From: Streptacidiphilus jiangxiensis
GTDB taxonomy: Bacteria; Actinomycetota; Actinomycetes; Streptomycetales; Streptomycetaceae
DNA length: 64,000 bases
Assembly: GCF_900109465.1 (NCBI RefSeq)
Contig: NZ_FOAZ01000029.1
Span: 1 to 64,000, forward strand
Direction: 5' to 3'
Below are positions 56,181 through 64,000 of the stretch, one piece after another (the first letter of the stretch is position 1; every line of letters begins with the position of its first letter). Below the pieces are notes generated by a model that saw only the letters and a list, made by a program, of their open reading frames with translations, did no database searches and was not told the origin of the DNA. A program made the position numbers and the translations under genes.

Positions 56181-56207
56181 ACGCCGGTCACTGCGTCACC
56201 GGTCCGC

Positions 56208-56648
56208 TCAGTCGCGGGCGGCCCGCAGCGAGGGCTTCAGCTCCTTCAGGCGGGCCAGCAGCCCGTTGACGAAGGAGGGGGACTCGTCCGTCGAGAAGTC
56301 CTTGGCCATCTCGACGAACTCGTCCAGAACCACCGGGTCCGGGACCGAGTCCTCCCAGATCAGCTCGTAGGCGCCGAGCCGGATCACGTTGCGGTCCACG
56401 ATCGGCATCCGGTCGAGCGTCCAGCCCACCGCGTAGGTGGAGATCAGGTCGTCGATCCGGGCGGCGTGGCGGCCGTAGCCCTCCACCAGGTCCCTGGTGT
56501 ACTCCGGGACCTGCGGCACGCCCTCTTCCCCGGTGCGGGCGCGCGCCACCCACTCGGCGAGGACCAGCGTCGGCGAGACGCCCCGGTGGTCGGCCTCGAA
56601 GATGATCTGGAAGGCCTTGGTCCGGGCCTTGTTACGCGCGGTTGCCAC
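56208..56648 (-). CDS. nusB: Transcription antitermination factor NusB
   Basis: RNA-binding partner of NusE (S10) in rRNA antitermination. The 146-residue product MATARNKARTKAFQIIFEAD has the NusB helical fold, with IDRNVIRLGAYELIWE-type and SFVNGLLARL segments. It starts with GTG at 56648, two bases from the efp stop. The gene order efp-nusB is standard for actinobacteria. Confidence 0.95.
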   Translation of the reverse strand: MATARNKARTKAFQIIFEADHRGVSPTLVLAEWVARARTGEEGVPQVPEYTRDLVEGYGRHAARIDDLISTYAVGWTLDRMPIVDRNVIRLGAYELIWEDSVPDPVVLDEFVEMAKDFSTDESPSFVNGLLARLKELKPSLRAARD

Positions 56649-56650
56649 GG

Positions 56651-57217
56651 TTAGGAGTTCACCCGGCCGAGGTAGTCGCCGGTGCGGGTGTCGACCTTGA
56701 TCTTCTCGCCCTGGTTGATGAAGAGCGGCACGCCGACCTCGGCGCCCGTCTCCAGACGCGCGGGCTTGGTGCCACCGGTGGAGCGGTCGCCCTGCAGGCC
56801 CGGCTCGGTGTACTCGACGATGAGCTCGACGGCGGCCGGGAGCTCGATGTAGAGCGGGGCGCCCTCGTAGACCGCGACGAGCGCGTCGAGGCCCTCCAGC
56901 AGGAACTTGGAGGCGTCGCCGACGACCTCCGGGGAGACGTGCGTCTGCTCGTAGGTGTCCATGTCCATGAACACGAACTGCTCGCCGTCCTTGTACGAGA
57001 ACTGCATCGTGCGCTTGTCGACGCTGGCCGTCTCGACCTTCACGCCGGCGTTGAAGGTCTTGTCGACGACCTTGCCGGACAGCACGTGCTTGAGCTTGGT
57101 GCGCACGAAGGCCGGGCCCTTGCCGGGCTTCACGTGCTGGAACTCGACAACGAACAACAGCTGGTCGTCGTCGAGCTTGAGCACCATGCCGTTCTTGAGG
57201 TCGTTGGTGGAAGCCAC
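56651..57217 (-). CDS. efp: Translation elongation factor P
   Basis: Relieves ribosome stalling at polyproline. The 188-residue product has three domains: KOW-like N-terminus ([20 protein letters not shown]) with the tip [12 protein letters not shown], where a proline or lysine loop contacts tRNA, and C-terminal OB folds ending in [11 protein letters not shown]. It starts with GTG at 57217. It lies between nusB and the M24 gene. Confidence 0.96.
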   Translation of the reverse strand: MASTNDLKNGMVLKLDDDQLLFVVEFQHVKPGKGPAFVRTKLKHVLSGKVVDKTFNAGVKVETASVDKRTMQFSYKDGEQFVFMDMDTYEQTHVSPEVVGDASKFLLEGLDALVAVYEGAPLYIELPAAVELIVEYTEPGLQGDRSTGGTKPARLETGAEVGVPLFINQGEKIKVDTRTGDYLGRVNS

Positions 57218-57309
57218 AGTCGCCCTAACTTCTGGATTTCGCTTGTCAGCCTGTTGTCAAAGAACCACGTCGCGTGTCCCGCGGCCCCGGTCCCTGAAAG
57301 GACCCGGAA

Positions 57310-58404
57310 TCACAGGGCGAGGAGCTCCTTGGTCGTGATGGTGAGCAGCTCGGGCCCTCCGTCCTCGGAAGGACGGACGACGAGCGTGTCCTCGATCCGG
57401 ACCCCGCCGCGACCCGGGAGGGCTACTCCCAGTCCGACAGTGACCGGCACACGGTTCTCAAGCTTACCGAACTCCCCAGGCCAAGGTTCCAAGGCCCCGG
57501 GGCGTGGCTCCTCCTCCACGTCGAGGCCGACGCCGTGCCCCACGCCCTCGTCCAGCTCGGGCGGGTAGCCGCGCGCCTCCAGCACGCGCCTCGCCGCGCG
57601 GGCGCAGTCGTCCAGGGAGGAGCCGACCGCCAACGCCTCCCGCGCGGCGCGCTGCGCGGCGAAGACCACGGCATGCAGGTCGACCTGCCACTCCGCGGGC
57701 GCCAGGCCGACCACGAAGGTGCGGGTGGCCGAGGCCCGGTAGCCGCGGTAGCAGGCACCGAGCGAGACGGTCAGGAAGTCGCCCTCCTCGACCCGCCGGT
57801 CCCCCGGCAGGTGCCGGGCCCGGCCGGAGTGGTCCCCCGCGCCGACCCGCACCGGAAAGGCCGGACCGTCCGCGCCGTGGTCGACCATCCGCCGCTCCAG
57901 CTCCATCGCCAAATGTCGCTCGCTGCGGCCGACCAGGATCGACTCCAGCAGCTCGCCCAGCGCCTGGTCCGCGATCTCCGCGGCGATCCGCAGGCTGGCG
58001 AGCTCCTGCTCGTCCTTGACCACCCGGAGCTGCTCCACGGAGTGGTGCAGGTCCCGCAGCCGGCCGCCGGCAGCCTCCGCGACGGCCCGGTGCCGGGCGA
58101 CGGTCAGGTCGTGCTCCTCCACGCCCAACAGTGCCTCCGCGGGCGCGGCGGCCGCGATCGCGACGGCGGGGTCCTGCCCCACCGGCACCACCAGCTCCTC
58201 CAGCGCGTCGTCACGCTCCCGGTCCCGCGAGGGATGCGCGACCGCGAGCACCGCGCGATCGCGCTCCAACAGCAGCGCGGCCGCCCCGGGCACCCCGGTC
58301 AACCACCGCACGTTCGCCGGTGCGCTCACCAAAGCGGCGTCGACACCGGCTCCACTGCAACGCGCCCGCAGACGCTCACGCCGCTCGGCGAACACCTCAC
58401 CCAT
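57310..58404 (-). CDS. M24 (aminopeptidase P/Xaa-Pro) family protein with missing metal ligands
   Basis: The 364-residue product has the creatinase N-domain and a pita-bread C-domain, and it occupies the position of the peptidase gene next to efp. Of the five metal ligands of active M24 enzymes, the first Asp is Ser214 (TVSLGA), the second is Ser225 (YRASATRTF), the histidine is kept (His290 in GVGHGVGL), the first glutamate is Gly324, and only the last, Glu338 (VRIED), remains. The usual IHE histidine is Glu297. It is therefore probably inactive as a peptidase and may bind a substrate or partner. Confidence 0.88.
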   Translation of the reverse strand: MGEVFAERRERLRARCSGAGVDAALVSAPANVRWLTGVPGAAALLLERDRAVLAVAHPSRDRERDDALEELVVPVGQDPAVAIAAAAPAEALLGVEEHDLTVARHRAVAEAAGGRLRDLHHSVEQLRVVKDEQELASLRIAAEIADQALGELLESILVGRSERHLAMELERRMVDHGADGPAFPVRVGAGDHSGRARHLPGDRRVEEGDFLTVSLGACYRGYRASATRTFVVGLAPAEWQVDLHAVVFAAQRAAREALAVGSSLDDCARAARRVLEARGYPPELDEGVGHGVGLDVEEEPRPGALEPWPGEFGKLENRVPVTVGLGVALPGRGGVRIEDTLVVRPSEDGGPELLTITTKELLAL

Positions 58405-58467
58405 GCTCCGAGGCTAGGCGCGGCGCATCGATACCGCGCGCCGGGAGACGGCCGGAGCCGCGCTCTG

Positions 58468-59670
58468 CTACCGGCCGTTGCGACGACCGCCGCGGGCCCA
58501 CATCATCCGGGTCGGGACGTCGAAGCGGACCGACATCCGGTAGGTCTTCGCCGGGCTGCCGCTGACGAACTCCTTGTAGGCGACGGCCCGCGCGCCGGTC
58601 AGGCAGAACGCCCGCGGCGTGTCGTCCCCACGGGTGAACTGGATGACGCCGTCGTGGCGGCCCAGGCTCACCGGCTGGTGGATGTGGCCGAAGCGGAAGG
58701 GCTTCGGCGCGCCGCCGCGCAGGACGCGGGCGATCTGGTCGGCGACGTGCATGCCGGTGGGGATGCCGCTCTGGCAGGTGCCGTGCAGGACGCCGTAGGA
58801 CTGGCGCACGGCCGCCGCGTCACCGACGGCCCAGACGGCGGGGTGCGAGGTGGAGCGCAGGCTCGGCTCGGTGAGCACGCGCCCGTGCTCGTCGGTGGCG
58901 ATGCCGGCCTCGGCCGCAAGCCGGGAGACCCGGACCCCGGCGGTCCACAGGCTCGCGTCGCTGTGCACGAGCTCGCCGTCGGCGAGCTCGATTCCGTCCG
59001 GCAGCACCTTGGTGACCTCGACGCCGGAGCGGACCTCGACGCCGAGCCGGACGAGAGCGGCGTCCAGGTAGGCCCTGGCCTTCGGGCCCATCATCGAGCC
59101 GGGCCGCTCCCGGCCGAGCAGGACGACGCGCAGGGCGGGGTGGCTCTCGGCGATCTCGGCCGCCGCCTCGACGCCGGTCAGCCCGCTGCCGCTGACGGTC
59201 ACCGTGCCGCCGCCCGCGGCGTCCAACTCGGCGAGCCTGGCGGCCAGTCGCTCGGCGGCGTCCTGGCCGTCGAGGGTGAACGCGTGCTCCTCGATCCCGG
59301 GGACGACGTCGGTGTCGGTGGCGCTGCCGAGGGCGTGGACGAGCGTGTCATAGGCGAGGGTGCGCACACCCTCGGGGGCGGTGAGCGTCAGCTCCTGCCG
59401 TTCGGCGTCGATCGCGGTGGCCCAGCCCTGGACGAACTCGACGCCGGAGCCGGCGACGAGCTCCGGGATGCGGAGGTCGGCCGGCTGTTGCCCGGCCGCC
59501 GTCTGGTGCATCCGCAGCCGCTCGGCGAAGCGGCTGGTCGGGTTCACCAGCACGACCTCGGCGCCGAGCCGGCGGGTCCTGCGGGCGACGCGGACCGCTG
59601 CCGCCATACCGGCGTAGCCGGCACCGAGGACGACGATGCGGTGCGGGGCGGTGGTGGTCGAGTGCGACAT
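58468..59670 (-). CDS. NDH-2-like FAD/NAD(P) oxidoreductase
   Basis: The 400-residue flavoprotein has VVLGAGYAGMAAAVRVARR at the N-terminus, a second nucleotide site (VTVSGSGLTGVEAAAEIAES) and a WAVGDAAAV FAD motif near residue 300. It resembles type II NADH dehydrogenases without a membrane anchor. An ECF41-type promoter lies about 40 bases upstream, and the ECF41 sigma gene comes next, so it is the probable target of that sigma factor. Confidence 0.9.
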   Translation of the reverse strand: MSHSTTTAPHRIVVLGAGYAGMAAAVRVARRTRRLGAEVVLVNPTSRFAERLRMHQTAAGQQPADLRIPELVAGSGVEFVQGWATAIDAERQELTLTAPEGVRTLAYDTLVHALGSATDTDVVPGIEEHAFTLDGQDAAERLAARLAELDAAGGGTVTVSGSGLTGVEAAAEIAESHPALRVVLLGRERPGSMMGPKARAYLDAALVRLGVEVRSGVEVTKVLPDGIELADGELVHSDASLWTAGVRVSRLAAEAGIATDEHGRVLTEPSLRSTSHPAVWAVGDAAAVRQSYGVLHGTCQSGIPTGMHVADQIARVLRGGAPKPFRFGHIHQPVSLGRHDGVIQFTRGDDTPRAFCLTGARAVAYKEFVSGSPAKTYRMSVRFDVPTRMMWARGGRRNGR

Positions 59671-59712
59671 GGCTGGCTCCCTCGGGCGATCTCATCCGTT
59701 CTTCGCCACACG

Positions 59713-59739
59713 GACGAGACGGGCACCGGGAACGTGACA
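59713..59739 (-). promoter_or_regulatory. ECF41-type promoter of the oxidoreductase gene
   Basis: On the minus strand TGTCACG (59733-59739) and CGTC (59713-59716) are exactly 16 bases apart. The published ECF41 consensus is TGTCACA-N16-CGTC; only the last base of the -35 box differs. Confidence 0.75.
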
Positions 59740-59741
59740 AC

Positions 59742-59771
59742 CCTCTGATGTGACCCGCGTCACATCAGAGG
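59742..59771 (-). terminator. Terminator hairpin directly after the sigma factor gene
   Basis: CCTCTGATGTGAC (59742-59754) pairs perfectly with GTCACATCAGAGG (59759-59771) across a four-base loop, adjoining the stop codon. Its position just upstream of the ECF41 promoter would separate the two transcripts. Confidence 0.75.
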
Positions 59772-60656
59772 TCAGCCGGTCACCCCGCTCAGCTTCTCCG
59801 GATTACTGACCAGGTGGAGCGCCTCGATCCGGCCGTCGACCAGGTGCACGGTGATCGCCGCGACGGGGGTGTCGCCGGAGAACACCACGACGCCGGGACC
59901 ACCGTTGACCTGCAGCACCTCGGCGTGGGGATCCTCCGGCATCCGTCCGGCGAAGGTCGCGAGTGCCCGCGCCACCAGCTCCAGCCCGTGGATGGCCTTG
60001 CGCGGCGCAGGGGCGAGGCCGCCACCGTCGCTGACCAGCACCACATCCGGTGCCAGCACCTCCATGAGGGCCGTGAGGTCGCCCCCGACGCTGGCGGCAA
60101 GGAACCGCTCGGTGGCCCGCTGCCTGGTCGCCTGGTCGGTGTCGTAGCGATGCCGCCGCGCCTCGACGGACTTCCGGGCCCGGCTGCTGATCTGCCGCAC
60201 GGTCGCCTCCTCGCGCCCGACGAACCCCGCGATCTCGGCGTGGCTGTAGCCGAACGCCTCGCGCAGCACGAACACGGCCCGCTCCACCGGCGACAGCGCC
60301 TCCAGGACGAGCAGCATCGCCGTCGACACCGAGTCGGCCAACGCCACGTCGTCGGCGATGTCACGGCTGGTCAGCATCGGCTCGGGCAGCCACGGGCCGA
60401 CGTAGGACTCCCGCCGCACCTGCGCACTGCGCAACCGGTCGATCGCGAGCCGGGTCGCGGTCCGGACGAGGTACCCCTCCGGGTCGTCGACGGTCGCCGC
60501 GTCGACGCGGCTCCAGCGCAACCAGGCGTCCTGCACGACGTCCTCGGCATCGGCGACACTGCCGAGCACACGGTAGGCGACGCCCTGCAGCAGACGGCGG
60601 TGTTCAGCGAAGGCACGCTCCGCCTCGGACTGATCCCTGACCGCTCCGACACCCAT
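59772..60656 (-). CDS. sigJ: ECF41/SigJ-type sigma factor with SnoaL-like domain
   Basis: Extracytoplasmic-function sigma factor controlled by its own C-terminal domain, not by a separate anti-sigma. The 294-residue product has region 2 (YRVLGSVADAEDVVQDAWLR) and region 4 (ERAVFVLREAFGYSHAEIAG), then the three ECF41 motifs: WLPEP at 89-93, DGGG at 210-213 and NPEKL at 285-289. The ATG at 60656 follows AGGGGAT. It lies 31 bases downstream of a kinase gene, and its target promoter is downstream. Confidence 0.93.
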   Translation of the reverse strand: MGVGAVRDQSEAERAFAEHRRLLQGVAYRVLGSVADAEDVVQDAWLRWSRVDAATVDDPEGYLVRTATRLAIDRLRSAQVRRESYVGPWLPEPMLTSRDIADDVALADSVSTAMLLVLEALSPVERAVFVLREAFGYSHAEIAGFVGREEATVRQISSRARKSVEARRHRYDTDQATRQRATERFLAASVGGDLTALMEVLAPDVVLVSDGGGLAPAPRKAIHGLELVARALATFAGRMPEDPHAEVLQVNGGPGVVVFSGDTPVAAITVHLVDGRIEALHLVSNPEKLSGVTG

Positions 60657-60687
60657 CGGTATCCCCTCCCCCGAGTCGACGCCGATG

Positions 60688-61398
60688 CTAGCGCCGCACG
60701 GTGGCGAGGACCTGGTCCAGGGCCGAAGCCGTCGCGGCGACGTCCATCCGGGAGTTGTCGATGATGGGCAGGCCGGAGCCGTACCAGCCGGACATGCGGC
60801 CGTGGATGGCGGCGACCTGTTCGTCCGGGAGGCGGCGGTGGCCGGTGCGTCGGGCGTTGCGGGCGAGGACGACGTCGAGGCCCGGGAGCAGGACGACGGG
60901 GAAGAGCTGGGGGCCGACATGGCGCTTCCAGCCGCCGAGGCCGACGGCCGGGAAGTCGGGGAAGACCGCGTCGTCGATGATGCAGGAGATCCCGTTGACG
61001 AGGTAGTTCCGCGCGGCGAAGCCGCAGGTGCGGCGGGCGAGACGGTACTGACCCTCGGACTGGTCGTTCCAGCCCGCCTGGGGGCTGGCGAAGCCCGCGC
61101 GGACCCACTCGCGGACGTCGTCGAGGCTGATGTGGGCCGTCGGGGTGGGCCGCCGGTCGGCCCAGTGTCGGGCGACGGAGGTCTTGCCCGCGCCGGCCGG
61201 GCCGATCAGGAGGATCGCCAGCGGTCCGCCGGGGTGGAGGACGGGAGCGGGCGGGGTCTGCGGCGGCGGTGCGGGAAGCACGAACTGGCCCGTCGCGGCC
61301 GACTCCGGCAGGGCCCGCAGGGAGAGCGTCGATCGCGGCGGACCCGCCGCGGGAGACGGCAAGCTGCCGCCGTAGTAGTCGCTCTGGCTCTCTGACAT
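60688..61398 (-). CDS. P-loop kinase-like protein (AAA_33/zeta-toxin-like)
   Basis: The 236-residue product has a proline-rich N-terminus of about 60 residues, Walker A GPAGAGKTS, and a NARRTGHRRLPDEQVAAIHGR block typical of small phosphotransferases. Substrate unknown. The ATG at 61398 has a strong GGGAGGTGA site, but this site is the 3' arm of the hairpin at 61403-61444. No antitoxin gene is beside it, so a toxin role is unlikely. Confidence 0.82.
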   Translation of the reverse strand: MSESQSDYYGGSLPSPAAGPPRSTLSLRALPESAATGQFVLPAPPPQTPPAPVLHPGGPLAILLIGPAGAGKTSVARHWADRRPTPTAHISLDDVREWVRAGFASPQAGWNDQSEGQYRLARRTCGFAARNYLVNGISCIIDDAVFPDFPAVGLGGWKRHVGPQLFPVVLLPGLDVVLARNARRTGHRRLPDEQVAAIHGRMSGWYGSGLPIIDNSRMDVAATASALDQVLATVRR

Positions 61399-61402
61399 CC
61401 GC

Positions 61403-61444
61403 TCACCTCCCGGAGGACGACGATACAACGCCTCCGGGAGGTGA
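61403..61444 (-). terminator. Hairpin after aroQ that also covers the kinase ribosome binding site
   Basis: TCACCTCCCGGAGG (61403-61416) and CCTCCGGGAGGTGA (61431-61444) are perfect 14-bp inverted repeats with a 14-base loop. It lies eight bases after the aroQ stop. On the minus strand RNA the 3' arm contains the kinase ribosome binding site. Confidence 0.8.
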
Positions 61445-61451
61445 ACGACGA

Positions 61452-61882
61452 TCACGCCGTCGCGAGTGCCCGCAACGCCAGCTCGTAGGAGCCGATGCCG
61501 AATCCGGCGATCGTGCCGCTGGCCACCGCCGAGATGACGGAGGTGTGCCGGAACTCCTCCCGCGCGTGCGGGTTGGAGATGTGCACCTCGATCAGCGGCG
61601 CCGTCCGCTGCGACGCGGCGTCCCGCATGCCGTAGGAGTAGTGCGTGAACGCGCCCGGGTTGATGACGACGGGCAGCTTGCCGTCGGCCGCCTCGTGCAG
61701 CCAACGGATCATCTCGCCCTCGTCGTTGGTCTCCCGCACCTCGACGTCGAAGCCCAGCTCGGCACCGAGCTTCGTGCAGCGCTCCACCAGACCCGCGTAG
61801 GTCGTCGAACCGTAGACGTCCGGTTCGCGCGAGCCGAGCCGGCCCAGGTTCGGACCGTTCAGGACGAGCACGCGCTGCGGCA

Positions 61883-61883
<1 letters not shown>
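61452..61883 (-). CDS. aroQ: 3-Dehydroquinate dehydratase, type II
   Basis: Third step of the shikimate pathway. The 143-residue product begins [20 protein letters not shown] and has [16 protein letters not shown] and [17 protein letters not shown], all typical of the dodecameric type II enzyme. The start ATG at 61883 shares one base with the aroB stop. Confidence 0.95.
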
Positions 61884-63485
<1,602 letters not shown>

Positions 63486-63486
<1 letters not shown>

Positions 63487-64000
63487 TACTTCACGACCAG
63501 GTGCTCGAGGTACCCCTGGACGTTGCGGCGGGTCTCGCTGACGTTGTCGCCACCGAACTTCTCGGCGACCGCGTCGGCCAGCACCAGCGCGACCATCGCC
63601 TCGGCGACGATGCCGGCCGCCGGCACGGCACACACGTCGGAGCGCTGGTGGTGCGCCTTCGCCGCCTCACCGGTGCGCGTGTCGATGGTGGCCAGCGCGC
63701 GCGGCACGGTCGCGATCGGCTTCATCGCGGCACGGACGCGCAGCAGCTCACCGGTGGACAGGCCACCCTCGGTGCCACCGGAGCGGCCGGAGAGACGGCG
63801 GACGCCCTCGGCGGTGTTGACGATCTCGTCGTGCGCCTGGGAGCCGGGGATGCGGGCCAGCTCGAAGCCGTCGCCGACCTCGACACCCTTGATCGCCTGG
63901 ATGCCCATGAGCGCGGCCGCGAGGCGCGCGTCGAGGCGGCGGTCCCAGTGCACGTGCGAGCCGAGGCCGACGGGCACGCCGTAGCCCAGCACCTCGACGA
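63486..64000 (-). CDS. aroC: Chorismate synthase, C-terminal part (cut by window edge)
   Basis: Forms chorismate from EPSP with reduced FMN. The last 171 residues are visible, including [40 protein letters not shown] and the C-terminal [20 protein letters not shown] block. The N-terminus lies beyond the right edge. It leads the aroC-aroK-aroB-aroQ operon. Confidence 0.95.

Noticed and set aside
60688-61398. Zeta-type toxin-antitoxin module
   Set aside because: No epsilon-like antitoxin gene is adjacent, and the gene is placed behind a housekeeping aro operon.

Overview
The window is high-GC actinobacterial DNA and most probably chromosome of a member of the Streptomycetaceae (Streptomyces, Kitasatospora or Streptacidiphilus type). 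The reasons are a 167-codon bldD that starts with TTG, a streptomycete-type integration host factor of about 107 residues, and the gene order metK-coaBC-rpoZ-gmk-mihF-pyr operon-bldD followed later by nusB-efp-M24-aro. No rRNA gene, CRISPR array, intact tRNA or intact mobile element was seen.

Layout. Positions 1-15021 hold a minus-strand housekeeping block: metK (cut by the left edge), coaBC, rpoZ, gmk, mihF, and a long pyrimidine operon read pyrR-pyrB-pyrC-membrane protein-carA-carB-pyrD(class 2)-pyrK-pyrD(class 1B)-pyrF. Most of its upstream genes overlap by a few bases. Its leader carries a PyrR-type RNA hairpin that contains the pyrR ribosome binding site. The divergent bldD gene has BldD boxes over its promoter. 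Positions 15979-34862 are accessory: a short-chain dehydrogenase, an ArsR-type regulator with an SRPBCC protein, a dienelactone hydrolase, a guanidinium exporter behind a guanidine-III riboswitch, an AlkZ-like winged-helix protein, a secreted Lys-Pro-rich protein, an O-methyltransferase, a giant LuxR (LAL) regulator, a SnoaL-like protein, an MFS exporter, and a LysG regulator between two LysE-type exporters.

Positions 35276-53456 look like one catabolic regulon for proline or hydroxyproline peptides. It has a GntR regulator, a five-gene peptide ABC importer, a proline iminopeptidase-like hydrolase, two proline racemase-family epimerases, an ornithine cyclodeaminase-family reductase, a DHDPS-family deaminase/lyase, a three-subunit FAD/Fe-S dehydrogenase and a GlxA-type AraC regulator. 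Inside it, at 44757-45480, lie debris of an integrated element (a tRNA 3' end, a KOW-only mini-NusG, a small unknown gene and an integrase tail) and an orphan sugar-binding lipoprotein. Two large hairpins of one dispersed repeat family sit at 42091-42194 and 48486-48589, and a third copy is at 7084-7140.

Positions 53509-64000 return towards conserved chromosome: cupin, WYL regulator with a strong palindromic operator candidate, nusB, efp, a degenerate M24 peptidase homologue, then an NADH dehydrogenase-like flavoprotein whose promoter matches the ECF41 consensus, the ECF41/SigJ sigma factor, a P-loop kinase, and the shikimate operon aroC-aroK-aroB-aroQ (aroC cut by the right edge).

I found no wholly unknown system that I can prove. 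The best leads are the two DHODH classes in one operon, the riboswitch-exporter pair, the ECF41 sigma/target pair, the metal-ligand-depleted M24 protein, the hydroxyproline-type regulon and the mini-NusG in element debris. All functional names come from reading translated motifs by eye; nothing was searched against a database.
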